64,000 nucleotides of DNA from Ichthyophthirius multifiliis (taxonomy: Eukaryota; Ciliophora; Oligohymenophorea; Hymenostomatida), in NCBI RefSeq assembly GCF_000220395.1, contig NW_004085967.1, positions 62,001 through 126,000 on the forward strand, in the 5' to 3' direction. The notes below the pieces were generated by a model. It worked only from the letters and a program-made list of their open reading frames with translations. It did not search any database and was not told the origin of the DNA. The translations under genes and the position numbers were made by a program. This document shows positions 13,956-25,531 of this stretch, in pieces (position 1 is the stretch's first letter; each line of letters begins with the position of its first letter).

Positions 13956-14395
13956 AGAAGTTATTTTTTTATAATTTAATATTTTTAATTTATTCATTAA
14001 AATATGCGTATTTCTTTGTAAAAGTTTAATGTATAAAATTAATTATTTATAAATGTAAAAAATTTTGTAAATAATATTTATTTATATTAAAAATTATTTT
14101 TGATTTAATAACAAAACAAGCACTTTTTAAATATTTTTTATTTTTAATTTTATAAAAAAAAAAAATCGTTTATTTTAATTGATTATTTAATGTTAACTAA
14201 CATTAGTATATTTTTTTATTTTATTTTTGATTTCTAATATTAATATGTATAATATTTAATAATTTTTATAAATATATATATATATAATTTTTTTTTTTTT
14301 TTTAATAATTTTTGTAAATAAAATGGTTTCTTATTAATATATTTATATAATAAATTTAATAATAAAAATAAATATTTATAATTATAATGATAATA
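13956..14395. other. Intergenic, tail-to-tail
   Basis: About 440 bp of A/T sequence between convergent genes. No frame or structured element stands out. Confidence 0.6.
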
Positions 14396-14973
14396 TCATT
14401 ATTATTTAAAACTTATGTATTAAATATTAAATTTTTTTATTTTTTTATTATTCTATAATTTCTAATCAAATATATTCTCAATTTCCTAAATTTAAGTTTT
14501 AGGGAATACTTCTTAATATTTTTAACAGGCAAGTTATTTTAATTTTTACAATTTAATTTATTTTTAAGGTTTTTCTTTAATAATTTTTCTAATAGTTTTT
14601 TTCCATCCAACCCATTAAGTACAATTTTGTTCCTAGTTTTGCTCATCTTCCTTTTCAATATTTTTTTCTATCTAAATAATATTTTCTTTTTATTCTTCTT
14701 ATTATTTATTTACTTATTATTGATTATTTTTATTGTTATTAGGTTATTGATTATTTTATTGTTTGTTATTTTTTTATTTATTCTTAGCATATTAACCATG
14801 ATATTTCTCTTGCTCTGTCATGCATTAAGTATGCTTATTATAATCTTAGCCGATAAAAGTTTAGGTACAATCAATGCATATAAACTTAGCAGGTTATGAG
14901 CATTGATAAGTATGTCTTTCTAATTGTTTTTTTTAAGGGTTAAATCACAATAATAACAAACAAAAGTAACCAT
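14396..14973 (-). CDS. LYAR: LYAR-type nucleolar zinc-finger protein (frame broken at a T8 run)
   Basis: Homologue of LYAR, the cell growth-regulating nucleolar protein. The N-terminus is MVTFVCYYCDLTLKK, followed by QLERH.., FICIDCTQTFIGQDYNKH and CMTEQEKYHG. This matches the paired C2HC zinc fingers of LYAR (family pattern CNACGES..K..EKH, then CIDCGKDFWGDDYKNH..C). A Q/N/E-rich linker follows, then a C-terminal domain (WKKTIRKIIKEKPQKQ..KLKQLACQKYQEVFP) resembling LYAR's winged-helix tail. The stop is TGA 14396-14398. The sequence from ATG 14971-14973 runs out of frame by one base at a T8 run on the plus strand (14927-14934). One more T (A in the gene) joins both zinc fingers in frame and gives about 192 residues. 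A sequencing undercall is more likely than a pseudogene, because both sides are well conserved. Confidence 0.85.
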
Positions 14974-15967
14974 ATATATTCAATTTTTTCTTTTAATTTT
15001 TATTTTATACTTATTTAATTTTAGTAATAATTTATTAAAATAAAAAAATAGCATTGATATAAAAAAAATATAATCATATATAAAAATTTTAATAATTAAA
15101 AAATAGTTTTAATTTAGTTGTACATTATTTGTTTCAAAAAACATTTTACACTATATTGAATATAATATGAAATAGTAATTAATATTTTATTTCTAAATTA
15201 TTATTAAATAAAATATTAAATATAGATTCAAAAATTATAGTTTTTCAATATAAAATTGAAATTAATATTTTTAAATAAATTTTAACAAAAATAAATATAT
15301 AACATAATCATGACATTTTTATTTTCTGATATAAAATTTAAAAAAAATATTTTAATTTTAAATGAAAATAACTAGATAAATAATATTTTAGTAATAATAA
15401 AATAATATATTAGTTATAAAGATATAGAGATTTATATGTTAATTTATTAATTTGTATTACATATTAAAATAAATAAATATTATTCATTTATTCTTTTATA
15501 TATATTTTTATTAATATATATTATAAAAATAATTATAATTAATTATATATAATAATAATAATAAAGTTTATTTTATTGCGTTAAAAACTAATTAATATAT
15601 TATTATAAAACAATTTAATAAATAATTATTAATTCAAAATGTAAAAAAATATAAAAGTAAAACATTTTTATAATACTATATATTTTTTTTCAGATTTTAT
15701 TAGATTATTTCATTAGTTATATTTAATCAATTTATAAAAATTTTAACAATTAAGATTATATAAAAAAACAAATTACAAAAATAATAATTAAATATAATTC
15801 TTCTTATTCTTTTTTGTTTTTTTTTCTCATAAAACTTAAAAAATAAATAAATATATTTCTATATTTACTCACGAATATAGTATATAAATAAAGAAAACTA
15901 CAATTGTAAAAATAAAATTAAACAATCATAAAATAAAAAATAAGAAAAAAATAAAAAAATATATTAA
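14974..15967. other. Intergenic, divergent promoters
   Basis: About 1 kb of A/T sequence between the 5' ends of the LYAR-like gene and the MORN gene. No codon-like frame or recognisable motif. Confidence 0.6.
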
Positions 15968-17328
15968 ATGGGTTGTTGTTAATCAAATCCCAGTCAAGAT
16001 ATTCCTCATTATAACGGTACATAAACATAGGATTATGATGGGGGAGCATCATTAATTAAAAAAGAACAAAATATACATATTCATTCTGAAAATCAAGATT
16101 AAATATATCAAAAAAATTTAGACCAATAAAATAATAATATCACAAAAGACGAAGTAAAAAATAAGGATAATAATATCCATAAACCCAATTCTGTTTTTGC
16201 CTAACCAATAGACCACGAGCCAGATTATACAAATAGTTAAACAAAATTAACTTTACAAAAATTAGGTTCTTTTGTATATAATGAAAGTTAATATGATGAT
16301 AATGAAGCTGTAGATTTAGGTTCTTATTAATTAGAAAATGGCTCAATATATATTGGATAATGGAAGAATGGAATGAGACATGGAAGAGGTAAATAATTAT
16401 GGAAAGATGGATCTATATATGAAGGTTATTGGAGAAATAATATGGCTCATGGAAAGGGAAGACTTATTCATTCAGATGCTGATGGTAAAATTAAATTAAA
16501 AATAAATTCTATTATATAATTTTTAATTTTTTAATTTTTTATTTTTTAAAAATTATTAAAAAAAATAAAAATGTTAAATTATTTTTTTATTCTTAAAAAA
16601 AAAAAAAAAGTTTATTTAGGTGAATGGTAAAAAGATAAAGCACATGGAAATGGCACTTATACACATTCTGATGGTGCTAAATATATTGGATAATGGTATG
16701 ATGATAAACAGGAAGGAATTGGCACAGAAATATGGCCTGATGGTGCAAAATATGAAGGATAATATGTTTAAGGCATTTATTTTCAAAATATAAAAGAATT
16801 TTTATTTTATATATAAAAAATAGGTAAAAAATAAGGAAAAGGTAAATTCTATTGGACTGATGGATCTTAATACGAAGGTGAATTTGCTAATAATAATATA
16901 CATGGATATGGAATTTATACATGGTCAGATGGTAGAAATTATAGAGGTGAATGGAAAAATAATAAAATGGATGGATAGGGAGAATTTAGATGGCCAGGTT
17001 ATTTTTATTTTTTTGTTTAAATAAAATTAAAAAGTTTAATTTTTTATAAAAAAAAAAATTAATTATTTTTAGATGAAAGAAAATATATAGGAAGTTATAT
17101 AGAAGATAAAAAATAAGGATATGGTGAATTTGAATGGCCTGATGGTAGAGTTTATAAAGGATAATGGTTAAATGGAAAATAAGTATTTTTTTTTGTTGTT
17201 GCTTTATTTTATAATATTTATATTTTAAGCATGGATAAGGAGAATATATAAACGCATAAGGGAAAGAAAGAAAAGGAGAATGGGCAGATGGAAAAAGAAT
17301 AAAGTGGAATGATGAAGAAGGATTATGA
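15968..17328 (+). CDS. MORN-repeat protein with N-myristoylation signal
   Basis: Membrane-associated MORN protein, probably a scaffold at the cortex or cilium. It begins MGCCQSNPSQ, a good N-myristoylation plus palmitoylation signal. After about 110 polar residues come about nine MORN units, for example [86 protein letters not shown] and YKGQWLNGK..HGQGEY. They end in [11 protein letters not shown] and TGA 17326-17328. At least four GT..AG introns interrupt the repeats (about 16480-16618, 16765-16823, 16997-17073, 17180-17230). MORN repeats in ciliates and apicomplexans bind lipids or scaffold the pellicle; there is no kinase or PIP-kinase domain here. Confidence 0.93.
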
Positions 17329-18420
17329 GAAAAAAATATAAAACATTTTATTTAAAAATATAATATAAAAAAAGTTTACAAAAAAAAGATTTTTTTTTTT
17401 TTTTTCATTTTTTTTTTTTTTTTTTAGACAAACAATAATAATATTTCATATCAAATTTATATTAAATTTGTTGATGTTATAATATATAATTCTTATACTT
17501 TTAATTAAATTAATTTTAATTAATAAACTATAAATTTTATTAATAATATATTATACTTTTTATTCGTTTGATATTGTATTATAATAATATAATTTAGAGT
17601 ATATAGTTATTATTTATAATTTTTATATATTATCATGAAAATTATTTTTATTTACTATTAGTAATTAGATACTTATATTTTTATAAAAGAATATTATATC
17701 TTTATTAAATATTAAAATTCATATCTAAAAATAATTTAGTTTTTTTAAAAAAAATTAAAATCAATAACATTTTTAAAAATATTTAATTAATTTAATTTTA
17801 TTAATTTGAATATCTTATAAATAATGAATGATTAACAAATAATATTCATTTGAAATCTTATTATTGATATAATTATAAAATGAATAATATTTTATATTTA
17901 CTATTAATGACAAATCTTACTTATTTATAATTAAATCATAAAAAAATAAAATATAATATTTAATAACATATTCATTAAAAATGTTAAAACATAATTAGAC
18001 TATTAATTTTTTTAATAAGTATAATAGTTTAAAAAAATAAGATTATATAGAATTATTATATTTATTCAATTAATAAAATTTACTAACAATTTTTTAATAA
18101 AATATCTATATTTTTTAAAAAAAAAAGTTAAAAAAGTGTTAAATTGCATTTTTTTTTTATAAAAATAGATAAAAAGCAAGCATGTAAAAATTCTTTTAGG
18201 AAATATAATTTAATTATATAAAAATAATCTTTTAAATAATATATTTAATTTTAATAAATATTAATTTTAAAAAATAACTAATAAATCTTTTGAAGAACAG
18301 CCAAATATCAATAATATATAAATAAGAAAAGACTTCATTTTTGATATATTAATATACAAATATATATATAAAGATATATATATATATTCAAATTAATAAA
18401 TAATATATTTTTTTAGTTTT
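17329..18420. other. Intergenic
   Basis: About 1.1 kb, nearly pure A/T. No coding or structural signal found. Confidence 0.55.
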
Positions 18421-18600
18421 ATGATAAATTTTAATTAATAAAATTTTTCTTGTATTTTTGTTAATTACCAAAAATTAATTTTTACTATTATATTAGTATC
18501 ACGTTTTTGCGGTTTTGATTTTCATTATTAAGTATATAATAGTTAAGGAGAGATAAACTAAATTGAAAATTTCGGATAAAAAAATAAAAAAAAAATATGA
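18421..18600 (+). CDS. Possible 59-residue small protein
   Basis: A code-6 ORF of exactly 60 codons including TGA 18598-18600, in a patch with visibly higher sequence complexity than its surroundings. It reads MINFNQQNFSCIF..YQKLIFTIILVSRFCGFDFH.. and ends GQKNKKKI. There is a short hydrophobic segment (LIFTIILV) and a polar tail. Because TGA is rare in A/T DNA, open frames of this length can arise by chance; the G/C-containing codons are the only support. It could also be an upstream exon of the gene that starts at 19087. Confidence 0.35.
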
Positions 18601-19086
18601 AAGATATATAAATTGTATTTATTAATGTATTTGGCTATTATTGTTATAAATACATATATATATATATATATATTTTTATTTTTTTATTTATTTAATATAT
18701 ATGATATATTTTTATATAAAAAATATATATTAGTATGACATGTTTATTAAAAATTCAGTCCAAATTTATATATAATATTTTTGTTGCATAATGTTAACTT
18801 TATATTATATATAATCAATACAATCAATATAGACTATTAAAAAATTCTATGAAAATTAATATTATAATTAAATTTATTAACTTTTATAATTCATATATAA
18901 AACCCTATTATAAATTAAATATCAGAATATTAAATATATTTATATATATATTTTTTTTTCCTTTTAACAAAAAATCTTAAAAATTTATTATTATTTTTTT
19001 TTTAAAAAAAAAAAAAAAAATATTTTTGGCTTACCATTAATTTATTATTTTATATTACTATTTTTTGTTTATATAAATTATATAAA
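18601..19086. other. Intergenic with (AT)n tract
   Basis: A/T sequence including an (AT)n run at about 18655-18672. Presumed promoter of the coiled-coil/polyQ gene; no motif identified. Confidence 0.55.
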
Positions 19087-21403
19087 ATGTCATTAGTATT
19101 ATCAGATTGTGATTCAAACAGCTAAAAGTAATAAAAAAACAATTAACTATAAAATAAAAAAACAAAGTGATTTAATCCAAAATATAATATTAAAATGTGG
19201 AAAAGTATTTTAAAATATAGAATTCGAATTAGATTTGCGATATCCTTCAGACAAAAATATAAATTTAAATCTTTAATATATAAACTCAATAAAATAAATA
19301 TTAAACTAATACATTGATGGATTACAATAAGTATGTTATACAATAGAATAAGACACGAATTAAAATAAAAATCATATAGCATAATTTATTATATAAATAT
19401 TCGAAATAAGTTAAGCAATATTAAATAATTAATATAAATGCCTTATACATAATTTAGATTAAAATCTATTTTAGAATAACTAATTTTTAAATCAAATTAC
19501 TAGTGATGAAATTTATTCTTTAGCTAAAAAATCAAAACACAAAGTTAAAATTATTAAAGGAAACGTCGATAAGAAAATTAATAAAGATAATGAGGAAAAG
19601 GATCCTTTGTTGATAAATTATAATATATCTAAGTATGAAATGTAAACTATTCTGGATGATAAAAGGAAAAACTTATCGTTAAAAAATTCCAAAGCAAATG
19701 CTTATATTAAAAAATTTATAGATGAACTATAGGTTTATACAAATAATGAAAAGAATTAAATTAAAAATTTCTATTAAAGTATGTAAATTTATATTTTTTT
19801 TTAAAAAAAAATATTAATTTTATATATTTATAATTATATACAAAAAAAAAAAAAAAAATTATAGATACATATTAAAACATAAGAAGTTGTAATGATATAG
19901 ATGATTCTTCAAATATAGATATGATTTTCAATAATTTTTCATAACATGTAGATAAAACTGCAAAAAAAAAGTTATTAAAAGTTGTAAGCTTTTTTTAAGA
20001 AAAGCATAAAATAAAAAAATAATACAATAAAGAAATTTAAGTATTTTTTTTATTAAATAAAAAAATATATTATTTATAAAATAAATAAAAGACTGATTTT
20101 GAATAAGTAAATACTAAAGAATTATATTTAAAAATAGAAATATAAAAACTAAAAATTCAAGAATTAGAAAAATAATTGGAAAAAATTAAAAAAGTAAATT
20201 CTAATATTGAAATTCACAATTTTAAAAGTTTGGAATTTTAAAATAAATAACAAATTTAAAGGCAGTAAGCATTTACTTCATTAAAATTACTCAATTAAGG
20301 ATAATAAACCAACTCCAAAAAAACTATTTTTAAATAACAACTTTCACTGAATATAATAAAAGATAATTTATAAAAAAATGAAGAAGAATAAATTAATGTA
20401 GAAAATTCAATAAGTTAAAATGCTAAAAAAAATACATTAATTGTTAATAAATTAAAAAATTCAAACTAAAAAAATTAAAAAAATTCAAATATATTATAAA
20501 CTTAAAATTATTATGTTTAAAATTTAAATAATTTAAGTTAAAAAAGTGTTATTTTTGAAAATAAAGAAGACGATGTAAAAGATAATCTTAATTTAAAAAA
20601 TAGTAAATCTAATACAAAATTAAATATTACATAAAACTCAGAAAAAAATATAACTAAAGAATAAAATATTATTAATGTTTAATAAGATATAGAAAAAAAT
20701 ATAAATAAAAAAATCAGAAATAAAAGCTAAGAAAATAATTAAAATAATATAAATAAATAATAATAAAATTAATAAAATTAATAAAATTATAAAAATATAA
20801 TAAATAATAATTAAAATATAAAAGATAGAAAATATAAAAATGTAGGTTAAACTAAATATTAAATTTATAATTATAATAATGAATAAAATTTACCAAATAA
20901 AAAAAACAAATAATATGAAACATAATAATAATAATAATAATAATAACAATAACAATAACAATAACAATAACAATAACAATAACAATAACAATAACAATAA
21001 CAATAACAATAACAATAACAATAACAATAACAATAACAATAACAATAACAATAACAATAACAATAACAATAACAATAACAATAACAATAACAATATCAAT
21101 AACAATAACAATAACAATAACAATAACAATAACAATAACAATAACAATAACAATAACAATAACAATAACAATAACAATAACAATAACAATAACAATAACA
21201 ATAACAATAACAATAACAATAACAATAACAATAACAATAACAATAACAATAACAATAACAATAACAATAACAATAACAATAACAATAACAATAACAATAA
21301 CAATAACAATAACAATAGGCGTAAAAATAACAATAATAAAAACAATAATAATAATAATAATAACAATAGAAGTAAAAATAACAATAATAAAAACAATAAT
21401 AAT

Positions 21404-21471
<68 letters not shown>

Positions 21472-23245
21472 GTAATAAAACTCATAAAATTATCAACAAA
21501 ATAAAAATATATAAACTAACTCAAATGATATTAGCTAATAAAGTAATTTTTAATAAAATAAATAATAATTATTATTCAATTAAAATATATGTCTATAATA
21601 AGAAAATTAAATATTCAAAGCTCAAGAAAATAACTAAAATATGAACTAAATTTATATTAATTAAAATAAATAATAAGTTTTTTAAGATTCATAAAATTAA
21701 ATGAAAATATCTAAAACTAATAATATTTAAATGATTAAAGTAATCGAAATATTTTTTAAAGTAAAAGTATAACATATAGAAAATAGTATTTATAATCTTA
21801 AAATTAATATGCTTAATAAAAAATTTAAACTTAAATTTCTTAACCTTAAATATATTAATAAAGATATTCAACTGAATAATAAAAAAATAGCTTAAAAAAT
21901 CTTTCAAATTAATATGAATTAAATAAAGAATAAAACTTTTTGTTTTAAATATAAAATATAAGTGAAGATTAGGAATAAATACTAAGTTCTCAAGATTAAA
22001 TAAATACTCTTTAAAATTCATAATTTTTATATTCTAATGAATTAACTGAGAAATCATACAATAATTAAAAAAATTAATTTAATAGATTTAGAAATGACAT
22101 AAAATAATAAACTAAAGAAAATGCTATAAGTAATCGTTAAGTAAGGTTTTTTTCTTAATATAAAGATTCTTTAAATAAAAATGAATATAAAAATACTATA
22201 AATTAAAATAATAATTAAAATATCAATTAAAATAATAATTAAATTTAAAATTAATAATTAAATTTTAATTTAATTTTATAAGATTTCAATATTAAAGAAA
22301 TAAACTAATAATAATAAACTGTATGTATTTTAGAAGCACTTAAAGAATAAACTTTAAATCGTGAATAAATAATATAAAGTCTTTATTAATGTTTAAAAAT
22401 AGAATAAAATAGATAAGCCAAAAAATTGGATATCAATTATTAATTAATGAAAAATAATAATAGTAATTAATAGATGAATTAACTTTAAAATATTTAAAAA
22501 CCATATTAAAATAAATTATAAGCTAAACTTAAGTTCAAATCTTAATCTAACTATAATTCTTCTTAAAATTCAGTATAAAATAAGACTAATTAAAATTAAA
22601 AAGCAATCAATAAATTTAACTTAGTTTAATCTTTAATTAACCAAAAAAAGTAATTAATTGCTTTAAGCTTTTTCAAACAAATTAGTTCTAGTTTAAAATA
22701 AAATTAGGATAATACAGCAAAAATAAAAATATTTTAAGATGATACATATACTAAACAACTTAATGAATCAATTTTATTATAATCTAAAAATAAATAAATA
22801 AAAGATAATATCATTAAAGAAAGAAAATAAAAAAATGAGGCATAAAATAATCATATAAAGTATTTATTTTAAATATACTATAATTTTTTTTTAAAAAAAA
22901 AATAGAGATATTTATAAACATATGTAATAATAAAATATCGATTTTAATATAATAAAACAAATGGATATTTCAAATTTAATTTTTAAAGGAAATGATGATA
23001 TCGAAACATCTTAATAAAAACATTCTAACTATATGATTAATTTATAAAATATATTAAAATAAGATATAAACAGTTTATAATAAAATCAATTGGAATCAAT
23101 TTTAAAAGACATTATAAAATAGCATAATAAATGTGGTAAAATGTGCCCTCATTTATAAAGATTTTATGAAAAAATTAATTATAATTAATATAATAAAAGA
23201 TAATAATTAATTTAATCATAACTTGTTGTTCATTAAATAAATTGA
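19087..23245 (+). CDS. Coiled-coil protein with a very long polyglutamine tract
   Basis: Not recognised. ATG 19087 begins MSLVLSDCDSNSQ, and a 40-nt intron (19128-19167) joins it to NDLIQNIILKCGKVF. The first domain is a well-formed helical region (FELDLRYPSDKNIN, YNISKYEMQTILDDKRK), with introns near 19780-19863 and 19985-20090. A coiled coil follows (ELYLKIEIQKLKIQELEKQLE), then a Q/N/K-rich region. Next comes a polyGln tract of about 120-130 residues, encoded mainly by alternating TAA and CAA (20923-21317). The tail is again Q/N-rich and ends with a distinct module: LESILKDIIKQHNKCGKMCPHLQRF, stop TGA 23243-23245. Around 21.4-21.8 kb the frame changes and splice sites are uncertain. Possibly a basal-body or centrosomal scaffold, by composition only. 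Confidence 0.75.
20923..21317 (+). repeat. (AACAAT)n hexanucleotide array encoding polyGln
   Basis: About 370 bp of almost perfect AACAAT repeats with one visible interruption (AATATC near 21093), preceded by a short (AAT) run. In the frame of the surrounding gene it is read TAA CAA, that is Gln-Gln. The standard code would misread it as an Asn tract in another frame. Confidence 0.9.
21395..21471. repeat. (AAT)n microsatellite
   Basis: About 25 uninterrupted AAT triplets just after the polyGln array. Read as Gln (TAA) in the downstream coding frame or Ile (ATA) in the other, so the point of frame change is unclear. Confidence 0.8.
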
Positions 23246-23331
23246 AAAAAAAAAAAAAAAAATCCATACAAATATATATAAGTAACTATTTCTTCATAAA
23301 TTCATATTACGGTAAATTATTTTATTTACTC

Positions 23332-23621
23332 TCAAATTATAAATTAATTAATTCTGATACAAAACGACTTTTTATTCCTAAATTTCACAGAAAAGCAAAC
23401 TTTTATATTCGTTTAATTAATTTAAATATCCAATTTTCTATAAATAATAACTGATAGTATATTTATATAAAAATTCATTATTTTTTACAATTTAAAATTT
23501 TATAGTTTTCATTATCATGTATAAATTCTTATGCGGCTTTAAAAACGAAATGAATAATCTTTCCTGAAATTATTCTATATTTAGTTGAAATAAAAATACT
23601 GATAATTAATTTGGGACACAT
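23332..23621 (-). CDS. 83-residue protein, cystatin-like C-terminal half
   Basis: Minus-strand gene from ATG 23619-23621 (MCPKLIISIFISTKY) to TGA 23332-23334, with one 38-nt GT..AG intron that keeps the frame exactly (252 coding bases). The codons contain more G/C than the flanks, which supports coding. Segments such as SGKIIHFVFKAAQEFI and YRKLDIQINQTNIKVCF, then KKSFCIRINQF, resemble a cystatin/stefin: helix, then a strand, then a QxxxxTN loop-like turn, then two strands. That is a weak match by eye, and the usual QVVAG loop is not intact. An upstream exon is possible because A/T sequence before the ATG stays open. It lies 86 bp tail-to-tail from the polyGln gene. Confidence 0.6.
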
Positions 23622-24654
23622 ATACAAAGGATTTTTTTTTTTTTCTGATTATAAAACACTTTTTTTTTTTTTTTGGCGAAAAAATATATCAAAATGTAAA
23701 AATAATGAATTTTTTGTTTTTCTATAATCTTCAATTTTAGTTTTTTTATTGTTTTTTCTTAGAATTTTTGTTTTATTTCATATTTTAATTTTATATAAAT
23801 TAAGTTTAGATTTAATGATTCGTTTCATTTTTTATATTCTACTAAAATAATTGTATATACATTGTAATTTTTAAATGTTAGTATCATAAAATCAAGAATA
23901 TTAAAACTAAGTATTATTATTTAAGATAGTTAATATTTAAAGTAATATAAATTATATTAAAGATAATTAATAGCTATTTTTTAAGATTTCTATTATGCTT
24001 ATTTTGATATATAATGAATCAGTGCATTATTCATTTGAAAATAATTAATTAATAACTAATATAATTTTTTTGTTTTTTTATATTTTAATAAATATAATTT
24101 ATTTAGTTATAATTTTTTTTTATTTCATCTATAAATTACTATTTGCTAATTAATTTATTATATATTATATTATTAAAATTTTTAAAATATTAACCAGAGG
24201 CTTCCTAACAAATTTGTTTTAGTAATATATTTATTTCTATTCTATATTAATTCATTTTGAATATTTTTATTATATTATAAGATTTAAATTAAAATATCTA
24301 ATATAGTGTAATGAATATAATTTTTTTTATTATATTAATAAATATTTTAAATAAAAATAAAGATTAGAGACTTTTAATTTAATTATTTATAATTAATATA
24401 TATTTATTAGTACTTTAATTTTTATTTTTTTTAAAATATAAAATAAAATAAATAATTATTTGTTTCTATAATTCTTTTAAAAATACAAAAATTTACAAAA
24501 TTAAATTTATTATTAATAGAAATGCTTATATTTTGATTAAAAAAAATAAAAAAAATAAGCAAAATAATAATATAGACTATTATATATTTAATAAAAATAT
24601 ATTATCTATTTTTAAACATCAAAAATGTTTTAAATTAAAAACAAATAAGAGAGT
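23622..24654. other. Intergenic
   Basis: About 1 kb of A/T sequence. Weakly codon-like minus-strand text near 23.65-23.80 kb (KTIKKLKLKIIEKQK) might be a 5' exon of the cystatin-like gene; otherwise nothing. Confidence 0.5.
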
Positions 24655-25130
24655 TCAAATAAAATCCTTATGTAAAATTTTATTTTTATAATAATTAATT
24701 CCAGACTCTTTATTCGTATACATATTTTATACACTTTAATTATATTATTATATTACATCTTTTTTTTCACTATTGCTAAATAAAACTTCATCTAAAATAT
24801 TTTAATTTATTGTCTAAATAAAAAAAAAAAAAAAAATTAAATTTATGAGGTATAATGGAAAATAATTAATATAAAATTAGTTACTCTAAATGAGCAATTT
24901 ATTACATCATTTTTAATTTATATATTTTAAATGGTTTAATTTTTTTCTTAAATAAGCACTTCGTCTATTTTTTCTATTATATTTTTTAGTTATTATAACT
25001 ATTCAGGATAAAATGATTATTTTTTCTACAATTTTTATTATTTTTCTTTAGGAGTACTATCATTTTTTTAAATATTTTGAAATTCAATTTGTGTCTATAT
25101 GCCATAATTAATAGTATTGAATCTATTCAT
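24655..25130 (-). CDS. Small hydrophilic coiled-coil protein, about 135 residues
   Basis: Not recognised. ATG 25128-25130 gives MNRFNTINYGIQTQIEFQN, then KNDSTPKEKQQ, FYPEQLQQLKNIIEKIDEVL and IKNDVINCSFR. A 72-nt GT..AG intron (ending in TTTATTTAG) joins this in frame to TINQNILDEVLFSNSEKKDV and a tail ending NKILHKDFI, TGA 24655-24657. Codon use is clearly gene-like. The middle is amphipathic helix. No membrane segment and no known motif were seen. Confidence 0.65.
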
Positions 25131-25531
25131 ATTTTTATATATAAGTATATTTGCTTGTTTTTAATTTAATTATTAAAAATATAAGATATACTTAATACTT
25201 ATATCAAAACTATATCTTTTATGGAGAACATTAAGTTATGAAAATATATTTTTAATATTATATATAATAAAAATCATTTGCTTATTTTTTAATGAAAAAC
25301 ATCATTTTATAATAAAGATTATAATAAAAATTGATTAATATATATAAATATTATGTATTTAATATTAATTTAAAATATCTTTTTTTCTAAATTTATCCTA
25401 GTCTTGAAATAAAAATATTTTACTTTGCTATTTTTATTTTTAAATAAAAAAAAAATTAATATTAATAATTTTTGAATTAAAAAAAAATATATTTATTTTT
25501 TATAAAAATAGCAATTTTTATATAAATAAAT

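Noticed and set aside
14627-14899. Hydrophobic plus-strand open frame starting MFLVLLIFLF
   Set aside because: It is the reverse complement of the Lys/Asn/Gln-rich linker and zinc finger of the LYAR homologue; the conserved protein is on the minus strand.
14820-14945. G/C-richer island ending in T8, first considered as a Pol III small RNA (tRNA/snRNA)
   Set aside because: No box B or snRNA core matched, and the island translates into the LYAR zinc finger on the minus strand; the T8 is within that coding sequence.
20879-21412. Standard-code poly-Asn open frame (and poly-Leu/poly-Ile frames on the other strand)
   Set aside because: These are frame shadows of the AACAAT array. The flanking gene reads through it as TAA/CAA glutamine with code 6.
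23242-23454. Plus-strand 70-codon standard ORF starting MKKKKKKSIQ
   Set aside because: The minus strand encodes a two-exon gene with conserved-looking codons over the same bases, and the ORF overlaps the 3' end of the polyGln gene.
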